Below are positions 22,411 through 32,829 of a stretch of 64,000 nt of DNA, piece by piece. The position numbers were made by a program, and so were the translations under genes. Origin of the DNA: Boswellia sacra (taxonomy: Eukaryota; Streptophyta; Magnoliopsida; Sapindales; Burseraceae); the NCBI GenBank assembly GCA_013180625.2, contig SNVD02013170.1, positions 1 to 64,000 of the forward strand, given 5' to 3'. The number at the start of each line of letters is the position of its first letter. The first letter of the stretch is position 1. The notes below the pieces were generated by a model, which was not told where the DNA came from, did not search any database, and saw only the letters and a program-made list of their open reading frames with translations.

Positions 22411-25400
22411 ATGACTCAAGGACGAGTTTTTGCTCTGACTCAGCCGACAGAGCCTGTAGACCACGGAGTTGTGGGAGGTACATTACTGGTTTTTAACGTA
22501 TGGGCTCGTGTCTTATTTGATTCTGGAGCTACTCATTCTTTTATATCCACCCATTTTGCATTTGCATTAGGATTAGAGTCTGAGTTGTTGGATTCTGTAT
22601 TACAAGTGGAGTCACCTATGGGTAGTACTTTAGAGGTTGGGAGGATATGTCGCTCCTATATGTTAGAAATCAATGGGCACAGGTTATCATTTGATTTGAT
22701 ACTTATGGATTTCACAGAGTATGATGTGATACTAGGAATGGATTGGTTGTCCGCTTATCGAGTTCTATTGGATTGTCACAAGAAGAAAGTGATCATCCAC
22801 ATGTCAGATGGCATCATTTTTAGTTTTTATGGGGATAAATATGCATTATTGCATTATCCTTTGCTTGGGTCGCAAAACAAGAAAGGGATGAGGAACATGA
22901 TAGCAAGTATATTAGTAGAAGAGACTAATAAAGGGGTTTCTGAACTTCCTCGGGTGATGAATGAATTTCCTGATGTCTTTCCTGAAGAATTGCTCAGGTT
23001 ACCTCCAACTAGAGAGGTGGAGTTTGCTATTGAAGTGTATCCAAGCGTGGCACCTATATCAGTTGCTCCTTACCGAATGGCTCCAGCAAAGTTGAAAGAG
23101 CTAAAGCCGCAGATAGAAGAATTGTTAGAGAAGGGATTCATCCGACCTAGTACTTCTCCTTGGGGTGCACCAGCATTGTTTGTGAAGAAGAAAGATGGTT
23201 CATTGCATTTATGCATCGATTACAGACAGTTAAATCGGGTTACAGTGAAAAACAAATATCCTTTACCTAGGATTGATGATTTGTTCGACCAGTTGAGAAG
23301 ATCTTGTTGTTTTTCCAAGATAGATCTTCGTTCGGGTTATCATCAATTGAGAATAAAGGAAGGAGATATACCCAAAACCGCTTTTCGTACCCGGTATGGA
23401 CATTATGAGTTTTTGGTCATGCCATTTGGACTGACTAATGCTCCTGCTGCCTTTATGGATTTGATGAATCGTGTTTTTAGACCTCACTTAGACCAATTTG
23501 CGATTGTGTTCGTGGATAATATCCTCATTTATTCTTCATCTGAGGTTGAACATGAGCAACATTTACGCGTGGCATTTCAAACACTGAGAGAGCATCGTCT
23601 TTATGCCAAGCTAAGTAAATGTGATCAGAAGTAAAATTTTTGGGCCATGTGGTGTCAAGACAAGGAATCTCAGTGGACCCATCAAAAGTAGAAGCAGTTA
23701 TGAAATGGGAACGACCAAAGAATGTGTTTGAAGTCCGCAGTTTCTTGGGTTTAGCAGGATACTATAGGCGCTTTGTTGAGAACTTTTCCCAATTGGCTGC
23801 ACCAATGACTAGGTTAACAAGGAAAGGAGTCAGATTTGAATGGAATGATGCATGTGAGCAAGCATTCCAAGAATTGAAGAAAAGATTGACTTCAGCACCT
23901 ATCCTTGTGATACCACAACGTGGAGTTGATTATGTAGTTTTCACCGATGCTTCCTTGGATGGGTTAGGGTGTGTGTTAATGCAACAGGGTCGAGTTGTAG
24001 CCTATGCATCTCGTCAGTTGAAACCTCATGAGCAGAATTATCCCACTCATGACCTAGAACTTGCTGCGGTAGTGTATGCTTTGAAGATTTGGTGACATTA
24101 TCTGTATGGTGAGAGGTTCGAAGTCTTTTGTGATCATAAAAGTTTGAAATACATTTTCACCTAAAAAGACTTGAACTTGAGACAGCGAAGATGGATGGAA
24201 TATTGGGAAGACTATGATTTCTCTATCCACTATCATCTAGGCAAGGCAAATGTGATGGCTGATGCATTAAGTAGGAAGTCGAGGGCCATGGTTAGTGCGA
24301 TGATAGGGGAATGGAGCATGTTGCGGTCTGTTTGTGATTATGATATCTTGGCTGAGGATCGCGGAGATCAAATTTGCCTTTTTACACTTGTTGCCCAACC
24401 GTCTCTTGTGCATAGAGTGATTGAATGGCAACATCAAGATTCCGAGACCAAAGCCTTGCATGAGCAAGTGTTACGCGGTGATGGGAGTGTGGATTGGACC
24501 ATTGGTTTAGAAGGGAGTTTGCGATTCAAGGGCAGAATCTTTGTTCCATCGAGTAAAGAGTGTAAAGATGATATTCTTAAGGAATTTCATCATTCTAAAT
24601 TTGTTGTTCATCCTGGTGGTACTAAGATGTATCATGATTTACGTCATTAGTTTTGGTGGAAAGGAATGAAGAAGGATGTTGCTGAATATGTGGCTAGATG
24701 CCTTACTTGTCAACAACTAAAGACTGAGCATCAAAGACCTGCAGGATTACTCCAACCATTGCCTGTGGCAGAGTGGAAGTGGGATCACATCACCATGGAT
24801 TTTGTTACTGGATTACCACGTTCTTTAAAAGGGAAGGATGCAATCTGGGTGATTGTAGATAGATTAACCAAAGTATCACACTTTCTTCCTATACGTATAA
24901 TCGATTCAGTGGATGTTTTGAGTCGGTTGTACATTAAAGAAATTGTAAGATTGCATGGAGTTCCAGTTTCAGTGGTGTCAGACAGAGATCCCCGGTTTAC
25001 AGCTCAATTTTGGCAAAGCCTCCAAAGAGCTATGGGCACTCAGTTGTTATTTAGTACAACCTTCCATCCCCAAACTGATGGTCAATCAGAGTATACTATT
25101 CAAATTCTAGAAGATATTGTGAGGGCTTGTGTGATGGATTTCCAAGGTAATTGGGAGGACCATCTACCACTTGTGGAATTCACATACAACAATAGCTATC
25201 AGTCAAGTATTGGAATGGCACCTTTTGAGGCACTCTATGGTAGACCGTGTAGATCCCCGTTATATTGGGTAGAAGTGGGAGAAGCTACCTTATTAGGACC
25301 GGAGCTTGTACAAGAAACGACTTAAAAGGTGAAATTGATACGTCAACGTTTGCTTACAGCCCAAAATAGACAGAAAAGCTATGCAGACAAGAGCAGACGA

Positions 25401-25850
25401 CCGTTAGAATTCAGAGTGGGGGACCATGTGTTCTTAAAGGTGTCTCCGCATAAGGGCATGATGCGCTTTGGACAGAAAGGTAAACTTGCTCCACGTTATA
25501 TTGGTCCATTTGAAGTCCTAAGGCGGGTTGGCGAAGTAGCTTATGAGCTAGCATTGCCGCCACGGTTATCGGGAATTCATAACACATTCCATGTATTGAT
25601 GCTAAGAAAGTATGAACCTCACCCAACACATGTACTTGACTGGAGTGAGTTGGATATCCAACAAGATGTTTCATATGAAGAGGTTCCTATTCAAATCCTG
25701 AACTCGAGAGTACAAGTCTTGCGTGGCAAGCCCATCCCATTACTCAAGGTCTTGTGGAAGCATCATGATGTTGAAGAGGCCACATGGGAGTTAGAGTCAG
25801 AGATTCAAAGAAAGTATCTAGAGCTTTTGATAGCGAGAGGTAATTTCTGA
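22411..25850 (+). pseudogene. Tekay pol: protease, RT, RNase H, integrase, chromodomain
   Basis: The order is typical. The protease is at [12 protein letters not shown]. The RT spans about 22960-23630, RNase H about 23900-24290 and the integrase about 24540-25560. A C-terminal chromodomain-like stretch contains LLKVLWKHHDVEEATWELE. Defects include an RT active site reading FVDNILIYS instead of the usual two aspartates. There is a break with frameshift at 23632-23640, TGA at 24093, TAA near 24163, and stops at about 24648 and 25323. It is clearly non-functional, but the segments between breaks are well preserved. Confidence 0.88.
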
Positions 25851-25899
25851 TTCATGTTTTCAAATTTCGAGGACGAAATTTATTTTTAGGAGGGTAGGT

Positions 25900-27723
25900 T
25901 GTGGAATTCCAAAAAATATATATATATTACAAATTTTAGAAAATATGACTAAGGGTAATTGAGTAATTTTATGAGAATTAGGTTGGATAATAGAAGTGGG
26001 CTTGTGTTGGAATTGGTAAGGGTGAATTGGGCTTGAATTTGAAATTGTTGGACTTAGGCCCATTGAGCCAAGGCCTTATTTATATAAGAGATGGGGTTTT
26101 CTAGAATTAAGTGGAAGGAAAAAAAAGAAGAAGAGAAGAGGAGAAGGAGTTCACATTCCAGGAAGAAAAGAAGAGAAAGGAGAGAGAAGAAAAGAGAGGA
26201 CAAAAAAAAAATTCAAGAAGTTTAGCTTGGAAAACAAGTAGGAGATTCTAACACTATACTTACTTCATGTTATGTGTTTTGTAGTTGAATTGATATTGTT
26301 GTTATGTATGTGACATGTTTTGACTTGAATTCTTGGTTGCTTGGATGATGAATTATGAGTGAAGTTACTTATTGCAAATTGTTTGTTGTGATTGCATGAA
26401 GAATTATGTGTGAGTTGAAGTGTTGATAAAGTGGAGTAGAGATGATTTTGTGAGAAGTGTAATTCATGTAACTGTCTTGTGTTGGTTGAGTTGATGCATT
26501 TTTCTGGATTGAGAATTGTATGATTTCTCATTTGTTTTGGAAAATAGACGTATTAAGCTTTAATTAGCCGTTGATTTCGTTGAATTTGGAGTTAAAACGG
26601 ATTTTTGGTGAATTTTTGAAGTGGGGAGTTGAATTCTAGAAATGGGACGTTTTGAACCAACTCTAGAATTCGAGTCTGGTGTTTCACTCGACAATGAACA
26701 ATGCTGTCGAGTGAACAGTGTCGAGTGTTGAGAAACAGTGTTTTTAATGAACAGTATCGAGTGAACAGTGTTTTCAGTGAACAGTATCGAGTGAACAGGG
26801 TCTAGTGAACAGTGTAGAGTTGCAGTGTCGAGTGAACAGTGTTTCAGTGAACAGTGTCGAGTGAACAGTATCAAGTGTCGAGCAAAATTTCAGAACCACC
26901 CCAAATCGACTGAATACTTCTCAAAAAGTCCTGGATTTTGCATAAAAATCATAATTTCTTGAGATTTATCATAGTGATGATATTGAAAGGCTGTTAATGT
27001 ATGCATTGGACCTTGGATTGGCCGTTTTGTATACAGATCCAAGGAGAATGCGGATATGATATTCTAAGTGTTGGATCTTGGGTGGACCGTTCTGTATACG
27101 GACCCAAGGGGAACATGAATATAATGATATGAAGTGTTGGACCTTGGGTGGATCGTTCTGTATACGGACCCAAGGGGAACACGAATATTTCGATATGATG
27201 TGTCAGACCTTGGATGGGCCGTTCTGTATACGGATCCAAGGGGAATACGAACAGAAATTTCATATGTGAACGAGCATAATAGTTTGATATATTATTATTG
27301 GATGTCTACTCCTGTGATTGAATATTTGTGGAATGTGAATAATTTCGTATAATGTTAGAACTTTCCTATTGGGCTTTAGGCTCACCCCCTCCCTCCACAG
27401 GTACACAGAAGGATGCTCATCCTAGAGATGTTCCAGAGCTTTCTTAGGGAGTCTGGAGTCAGTATGCATATAATTCTTAGGGACTGTCTTGATTCTCCTA
27501 GTATGTAATGGGAGATTTTGTTTGGTGACTATTAACTGATGTCTTGATTTTGTCACCAGTGTATGTAAAATTAATTTTGAACAAATAGTCATAAGTTGTA
27601 ATAAATTCTTGTGATGTATATATATATAAAAAAAAATTATGAGATATGGATGACGTAATCTGTATTAAATTCTTATTCAATCACACCTTAAAATCTCTAA
27701 ATAAGAGATGATAGGGCGTGACA
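25900..27723 (+). repeat. Tekay 3' LTR
   Basis: It is 1824 bp, TGTGGAATTCC to GGGCGTGACA. The upstream stretch TTTTTAGGAGGGTAGGT is the likely polypurine tract. The CGAGGACGAAATTT phrase just before it is common in this clade. Confidence 0.9.
27003..27245 (+). repeat. Four hairpin-forming units in the Tekay 3' LTR
   Basis: These are the same units as in the 5' LTR array (20280-20590), but one fewer. Confidence 0.85.
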
Positions 27724-30394
27724 GTTACGGACAATCCCAAGGTTGGAATTACATAAATTGGTTCTTATGCAAAAACAAATTGCGGTATAGAAGTAAATGA
27801 CTACACACTGTATAAGGCTAATAAAATAGCTCTAGAGAGAGTATGTGAGAACCATACAGAGGCTTATAGTGTGCTGCCTACATTTGCTGCTATAGTTGAA
27901 AACAAAAACCTTGGGAGCATGGTGATTATAAAAATAGTAAGGGGATCAAGTACTTAGCAACCAAGATTTCATAGGTTCTTCATGACTTGCCCAGCATGCA
28001 GAGATTGCTTTATAAATGGATGCAGACCCTTCATAGGCTTGGATAGCTAGCATTTGAAGGGGCCATATGGAGGAATGTTGTTGAGTGTAATACGAATTGA
28101 TGCAAATGGCTCTATTTTTCCACTTGCTATGTGTGTATGTGAAGCTGAGAGAGAAGACAGCTGGTGTTGGTTTTTGGAGAAGTTAAATGATCATATTGGG
28201 AGGCATGATGCAAGAGCTATCACTATGGTGAATGATGGACAAAAAGGCCTGATTTCAGCCTTGGGAAAACATTGGCCCACAGAAAAATTGAGAAGGTGTT
28301 CACTCAAAATTCAAGTATAGATATCCTGGGTTGAAAATTGATTACCTGTTTTAGGAAGCTGCAAAAATCAACTAACAAGACAGATTGGTTGAATGCCATG
28401 ACCAAAATCAACCAAGTAAGTGAGTTAACAGCTAGGTGGCTTTTGGACATTGAGCCTTCTGTTTTGTGTAAGTGGGCAATTGACAGAATAGCCAAAATAG
28501 ATCATGTAACTAATAATTTTACTACGAGTTATAACAGCTTCTTAGGGGTGTAGAGGTGTAAACCAGTGTTGGCTCTTTTGAATCACATAAGGAAGTCAAT
28601 TATGAAGAAATTGCAAAAGAAAATAATGATGCTTCAAAATTGGAATTAGAGGGTGCCCCCCAATGTAAAGGCAGAGATGACAAGGTCAACAAATGAAGGA
28701 AAACAACTGTCTTCGATTCATAGTGGCCAATTGGAGTTTGAGGTGTTAGATGGGATTAGAACATTTGAGGTCAAGGCTACACAACAGTATTATGATTGTG
28801 GAGCATGGTTATTGACTGGGATTCTATGCAAACATGCAAAGAGGGCTATCTACAACTCTAGATTGGATGCAGAAGATTACATTGACCCAATATTGACTAT
28901 TGAAGCAATGAAAAGGACTTATATAGGCATACTTCACCCACTACCAAATCCAAGTAGATGGCCTGAAGTTAATAGATTGCCTATTTTACCTCCTGTGAGA
29001 ACAAGGCAGCCTGGAAGGCCAAAGAAGGTAAGGAAAAGAGAGTCACATGAACTTGAGATAAGGAACAAGAGATCATTCATGATACATTGCAGTTTTTGTG
29101 ATGGGAGTAACCATAATAGGAGGACATGCATACTTGCACCCTCTAATGCAAGGGTAACAAGGACAACAAGGAAAACAAGGGCTAGGGTAAATACAATATT
29201 ATCACACAGTAATCATTTTAGTATTTTTTATTATCAGTTTTCTAACAAACTTTCTTTTTTTGTTGTGATAGGTGCAAACTAGATAGCAGGTGAACAAAGC
29301 AAGGCCTAAGGTAAATGGAAATTACCACAGGGCAATCATTTATGCATCAATTTATGAAATTACTAACAAATGTTCAATCTTTGTTCTGACAGGTGCAAAG
29401 TGGAGAGCAAGTGAACTTAAGGCATCAGGGAAGGAGAAACAATAGGGTTAACATTGGCAACCAAGTTTGATAATAGAATGTGGAGCTAATATTTACTCAC
29501 TTTTAATATAGACTTCCATTAGGATGTTTACAATTTGGTTTGTAGGGAAACAATAGCTATATTTCTGGGCAACCATCAAGAATTCCAAGTACGTCAAGAA
29601 GCCAACAACTTCCCAGAATTCACCCAAACGAGATACTCATTTTTTCAAGCCAACAACCACCTTGCAATTAGCCAACTAAAGACTGACTTGTTTTTTTATT
29701 GCTATTAGGGTTTTGTGGGATGTTGAAATTAATATTGGGATGTTGTCTACTTCATTGGGAAGGTTTTTAGTATTTTGGGTTTCGGAGGATGCTTAAATTA
29801 ATATTAGGATGCTTTACTACTATTTTGGATGCTTTCCAGTATCGAGGGAAGCTTTTTTGGGTATTCATGGTGCATATATACAAACACTATGATGCATACA
29901 AAATGAATATTGATATGGTGTTTGAAACTATTATTTGTATGCAAATTGTGAAGTTGGTTTAATGGAATTGCTATTTTGGATCTTTCAGTTCAATGATGGA
30001 TGATAGATTAGCTTATTTACATTATGCCTTTCCTTGTTTTGCTTGTTTATTTTCATACCATGTATTCCACTCCATGCATTATGTATTAGGAAGAACGTAT
30101 ATATGAGGAGTGCTGGTTACATCACATTAGATTGAAATATACTCCATACTTTTATAAAAGACCTAGCTTCATAGATATAACAACTACAACAATTAGAATG
30201 ATACGCCTTTTCAATGCCTTTTGTTCAGCTGCCATTAACACCACCTTTGCAACCAATTATTGATTACCCTTATCTAGTTTGATTCCAACATTTTTTACTT
30301 ACGTTGCATAGAATTCCTTGGCCTGCACAGCTTCAAGGATTTTTTATGCTTGCTTTTGCATCATACTAGTTGATAGCATCATATTAAGGTCAGT

Positions 30395-30604
30395 TCATGT
30401 GTTGATTTCATATTCATCAGGATGCCACCATGAATAATATGAACATTCTTTGTTCATGCAAGTGAAATATAGTTTGCCTAGATTAGCCTCTGACTTAGAT
30501 ATCCTAACTGCAACCCCTTTCCCACACCTGCATCTCCTATTTTTAAACTTGATGATGCTTCCATTGATGCCATTGTTGTGACCATTTGATGAACCTAAAG
30601 ACAT
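30395..30604 (-). CDS. Small GRF-type zinc-finger protein of MULE 1
   Basis: A 69-codon frame starting at ATG 30604 (an in-frame ATG further upstream would add 73 residues of unlike composition). Zinc ligands fit the GRF finger: CRCGKG, then NLGKLYFTC, then NKECSYYSWW. It lies inside MULE 1 near the right inverted repeat, is transcribed towards the transposase gene, and so sits where mudrB sits in maize MuDR. Beyond the TGA stop the same frame and a possible spliced exon (acceptor region near 30230) still read as a charged stretch then a hydrophobic tail (RRIILIVVVVISMKLGLL). A longer ancestral protein with a C-terminal membrane anchor is therefore likely. GRF fingers bind nucleic acid in some proteins; the role here is unknown. 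Confidence 0.75.
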   Translation of the reverse strand: MSLGSSNGHNNGINGSIIKFKNRRCRCGKGVAVRISKSEANLGKLYFTCMNKECSYYSWWHPDEYEINT

Positions 30605-30966
30605 TTTGGCTGCCTTTCTAGATTTTTGTTTACCAGTTATCAAATGCTTGTTCCTGGTTTTTATATGTGAATGTAAAGTATTTATAGGCTGCAAGCTTGC
30701 ATGTGACCATTGGAAATTAACGGTCTTATTATGTGAACGAGCTTCTTTTTTCCTTTGCTTAATGTGGAGCATGGTAAAAGGTGGGTTAAAGGGAGTCAAA
30801 GTCTCTAAAAAAATTAAAGGCAAATCTATCTAAGAATTTTGTTAGCTTCACCCACGTTTTTTATTATTTTTGACTTATCCCAATGACTGCTTATATTATC
30901 TTAATACTCAAATAGCTAAACATGGCGTTATTTTGATAAAATCGCAAAGCAATTTTTTTCTCTTTC

Positions 30967-31084
30967 CTCCTTTTCCGTTTAATTTAACATTCGAATTCAA
31001 AAATCAGGGAGCAATTTGATTATTTCAAAACTTGCAAAGGGCAATTATATTTTTATTTAACCTTAGGGGGTAAATGTTAATATC
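30967..31084 (-). repeat. MULE 1 right terminal inverted repeat
   Basis: This is the reverse-complement counterpart of 10808-10922. The outer end reads GGGGGTAAATGTTAATATC on the plus strand. It lies about 360 bp upstream of the GRF start codon, so it may carry that gene's promoter. Confidence 0.8.
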
Positions 31085-31869
31085 TTATATATATTCATTA
31101 ATTTCCTCCTAAATTAGTAGAACCCCTCAATTTTGATTGAGTTATATTACTCTTACGAACTCATGTATTTTAATAAATGTGACATTACTCACTCATGTAT
31201 ACAAATTAATGCAATATTATTTATTTATTTACACATCATTACCCTTCATTAAATAAGTAGATTTTTATATTTGTTATTTTATTTATCTTATGACACATTA
31301 ATTTATATGCGAGAGTTTGTACAAAAAAAAATTTATAATACTTGCATTATTCATTTTTTATTAATTCGCCTTGGTAATCAATTTATAATTACCTTGTTCT
31401 CCCTTGCTTCTTTCAACGCTTTTTGAGCAAACATATGTTGAGTTCCTACCCATTGTTGATTCATCAGCATCCTCTTCAATTCAAGCTCAAGGCCAGCCAA
31501 GCAACATCTTCACCTATTGACTCCAAACAAAGCTTTTCCATCAAAGTCATGGTGCATCTGGGCTCAGTCAAGCGTAGGCACCCCATCATTTTAGTCAACC
31601 ATAGCTCTGCTATTAACTCATGGTGAAGCTTGGCTTGGCTCAGCTAGCCAAAGCTTTTGAAATTTAATGGTAAGAATGAGAAATTTTCATGGTCATGGCC
31701 TAAGATGAAGAAGTTGCAAGATGATTTCTTTTCTAGAACTCGTAGTGGTGATACTAATATTTTGATTAAAGCCATCTCTCGTTTTTCTTTCTGACATATC
31801 CTGATTTAGTGCCAACTATTTATCATTCTAACTATTCTTTGTTATCACAATTCACACTATTGGCAGTTC
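31085..31869. other. Sequence right of MULE 1, unassigned
   Basis: AT-rich sequence up to about 31380, then a more even stretch with an open frame at 31423-31626 (plus) that I do not recognise. A weak trace KLLKFNGKNEKFSWSWPKMKK (split by its context from any longer frame) at about 31650-31710 vaguely recalls LTR-element gag, but I would not call it. Confidence 0.4.
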
Positions 31870-32640
31870 TCACCATTCTTGTACCATTTGTTGAGTAAAT
31901 GGAGCATTCTTTTGACATTTGTCATATCTCTTGACGTATGCCTTTGTATCCACGACCATGTATGCCCAAAATAGCCTCGACACAAAATTCCACGTGCCAT
32001 TGATCTACATCCGACATGATTTCCCTAAATCCTCTCTTGCATTTCTTCAAGACTAGTCTATTAGTCACTCATAACACTCAAATAAGGACCCAAAAAAGAA
32101 TGCTTACGTAATTGCCTATTTATCAATGCAGATCAACAAGCCTTTAATTTTAACTTGTAGGCACCATTCTTATCAGTTCCATTGCTCAAGGACTCCACTA
32201 ATAGAATCATCCAATTCTTAAGATCTTCTTAGATTACTAACACGCTTTGAGCAAGTTCAATCTGTAAGGTTTCAAGAGCATTTTGGCTTGTGCCTAGTTT
32301 TTGCTTTAATTTAATGGTGATCATGCAGCATTTTTTTTCTTCAATTTGATTACCTCTAATTGCATTGACAATAACCATTTTTTACCCTACAATGCATTCT
32401 TTGGTGAATGCAGAAACAATGTCGTGCATGCAGTGGATCCAATTTCATCCCACGATGATATTATATGCAAAAGAAGCATTTATCACAGCAAAGTTCATTG
32501 CTAATATTCTCTCAACAACAGGTACTTGCAACCTCAAAAACCTTACTAGACTAGTGGAATTACCGTCATACCCAATTATAAATGTCTTACTTTCAACAAT
32601 CCCGGCCACATCGAGGCTTATCTTTTAAAAACTGTGCTAT
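31870..32640 (-). mobile_element. Decayed Ty3/gypsy remnant, Tat/Ogre-like
   Basis: Read on the minus strand, 32640-32340 gives a protease-region trace (VRFLRLQVPVV, FAVINASFAYNIIVG, then NWIHCMHDIVSAF) of the kind found in Tat-clade elements. About 32230-31880 gives an integrase zinc-binding region (LSNGTDKNGAYKLKLKA, then YVKRYDKCQKNAPF) with frame changes and stops. RT and RNase H should lie between these and are missing, so a large internal deletion has fused the two ends. The plus-strand frame at 32365-32628 is a shadow of this. Confidence 0.55.
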
Positions 32641-32829
32641 AACAGTACATCAGCACTACACTTGCCATCAAATTAAGTCTTTGCAAACATTGGCATTAGA
32701 AATTTGCAAAATAACTGTTAAGCCAAAACTAATGTAGGGCCAAAAAAACTCTCAGCCACTTTGATCAAGAATAACCAAACACAGTAAGATCCTCTCTAAA
32801 CCATACTAACAAGACTTGACATAGAACTC

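Larger units (their letters stand above)
13748..27723 (+). mobile_element. Ty3/gypsy chromovirus, Tekay (Del) type, inserted in MULE 1
   Basis: A 14-kb LTR retrotransposon bounded by TGTGGAATTCC and GGGCGTGACA. Five-base flanks are GCTAC (13743-13747) and GTTAC (27724-27728), a target duplication with one change. The 3' LTR is 1824 bp. The 5' LTR is 1892 bp once the nested element is removed. It carries gag and pol in the usual order, with a chromodomain at the integrase C-terminus, which places it among chromoviruses. Several stops and frameshifts disable it. It interrupts the MULE 1 transposase exon. Confidence 0.9.
11281..29671 (+). pseudogene. mudrA-like MULE transposase, interrupted
   Basis: This is the main transposase of MULE 1, in pieces. 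A weak 5' part (about 11281-12690) has stops but keeps a plausible acidic/Pro-rich N-terminal trace. The MuDR N-terminal domain is open at 13387-13722, with VKCKVDKCPWRLHV typical. The Tekay element then interrupts the exon at 13748. The frame resumes at 27724: KFAT before the insertion joins TDNPKVG after it. The DDE region is at 28020-28320 (HLKGPYGGMLLS, DSWCWFLEKL), with a stop in the DG-C-H block near 28048. A SWIM-type zinc finger (CGAWLLTGILCKHAKRA) and a zinc knuckle (CSFCDGSNHNRRTC) are at 28653-29140. Small 3' exons carry a Gln/Ser/Pro-rich tail ending at TAG 29669-29671. Confidence 0.8.
10808..31084 (+). mobile_element. Mutator-like DNA transposon (MULE 1) with nested insertions
   Basis: The ends are long terminal inverted repeats. 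The left one starts GATATTAAAATTTACCCCC and the reverse complement of the right one starts GATATTAACATTTACCCCC. Similarity continues for about 115 bp. Inside are a mudrA-like transposase gene reading rightwards and a small GRF zinc-finger gene reading leftwards from the right end. Without the insertions at 12697-13375 and 13748-27723 the element would be about 5.6 kb. Flanks are AT-rich and no perfect 9-bp target duplication is visible. The transposase has stops and splits, so this copy is dead. Confidence 0.8.

Noticed and set aside
31423..31626. 67-codon plus-strand frame
   Set aside because: I tried to read it as an LTR-element protease (ILVNHSSAINSW) but the active-site Asp-Ser/Thr-Gly is absent, so I do not call it.
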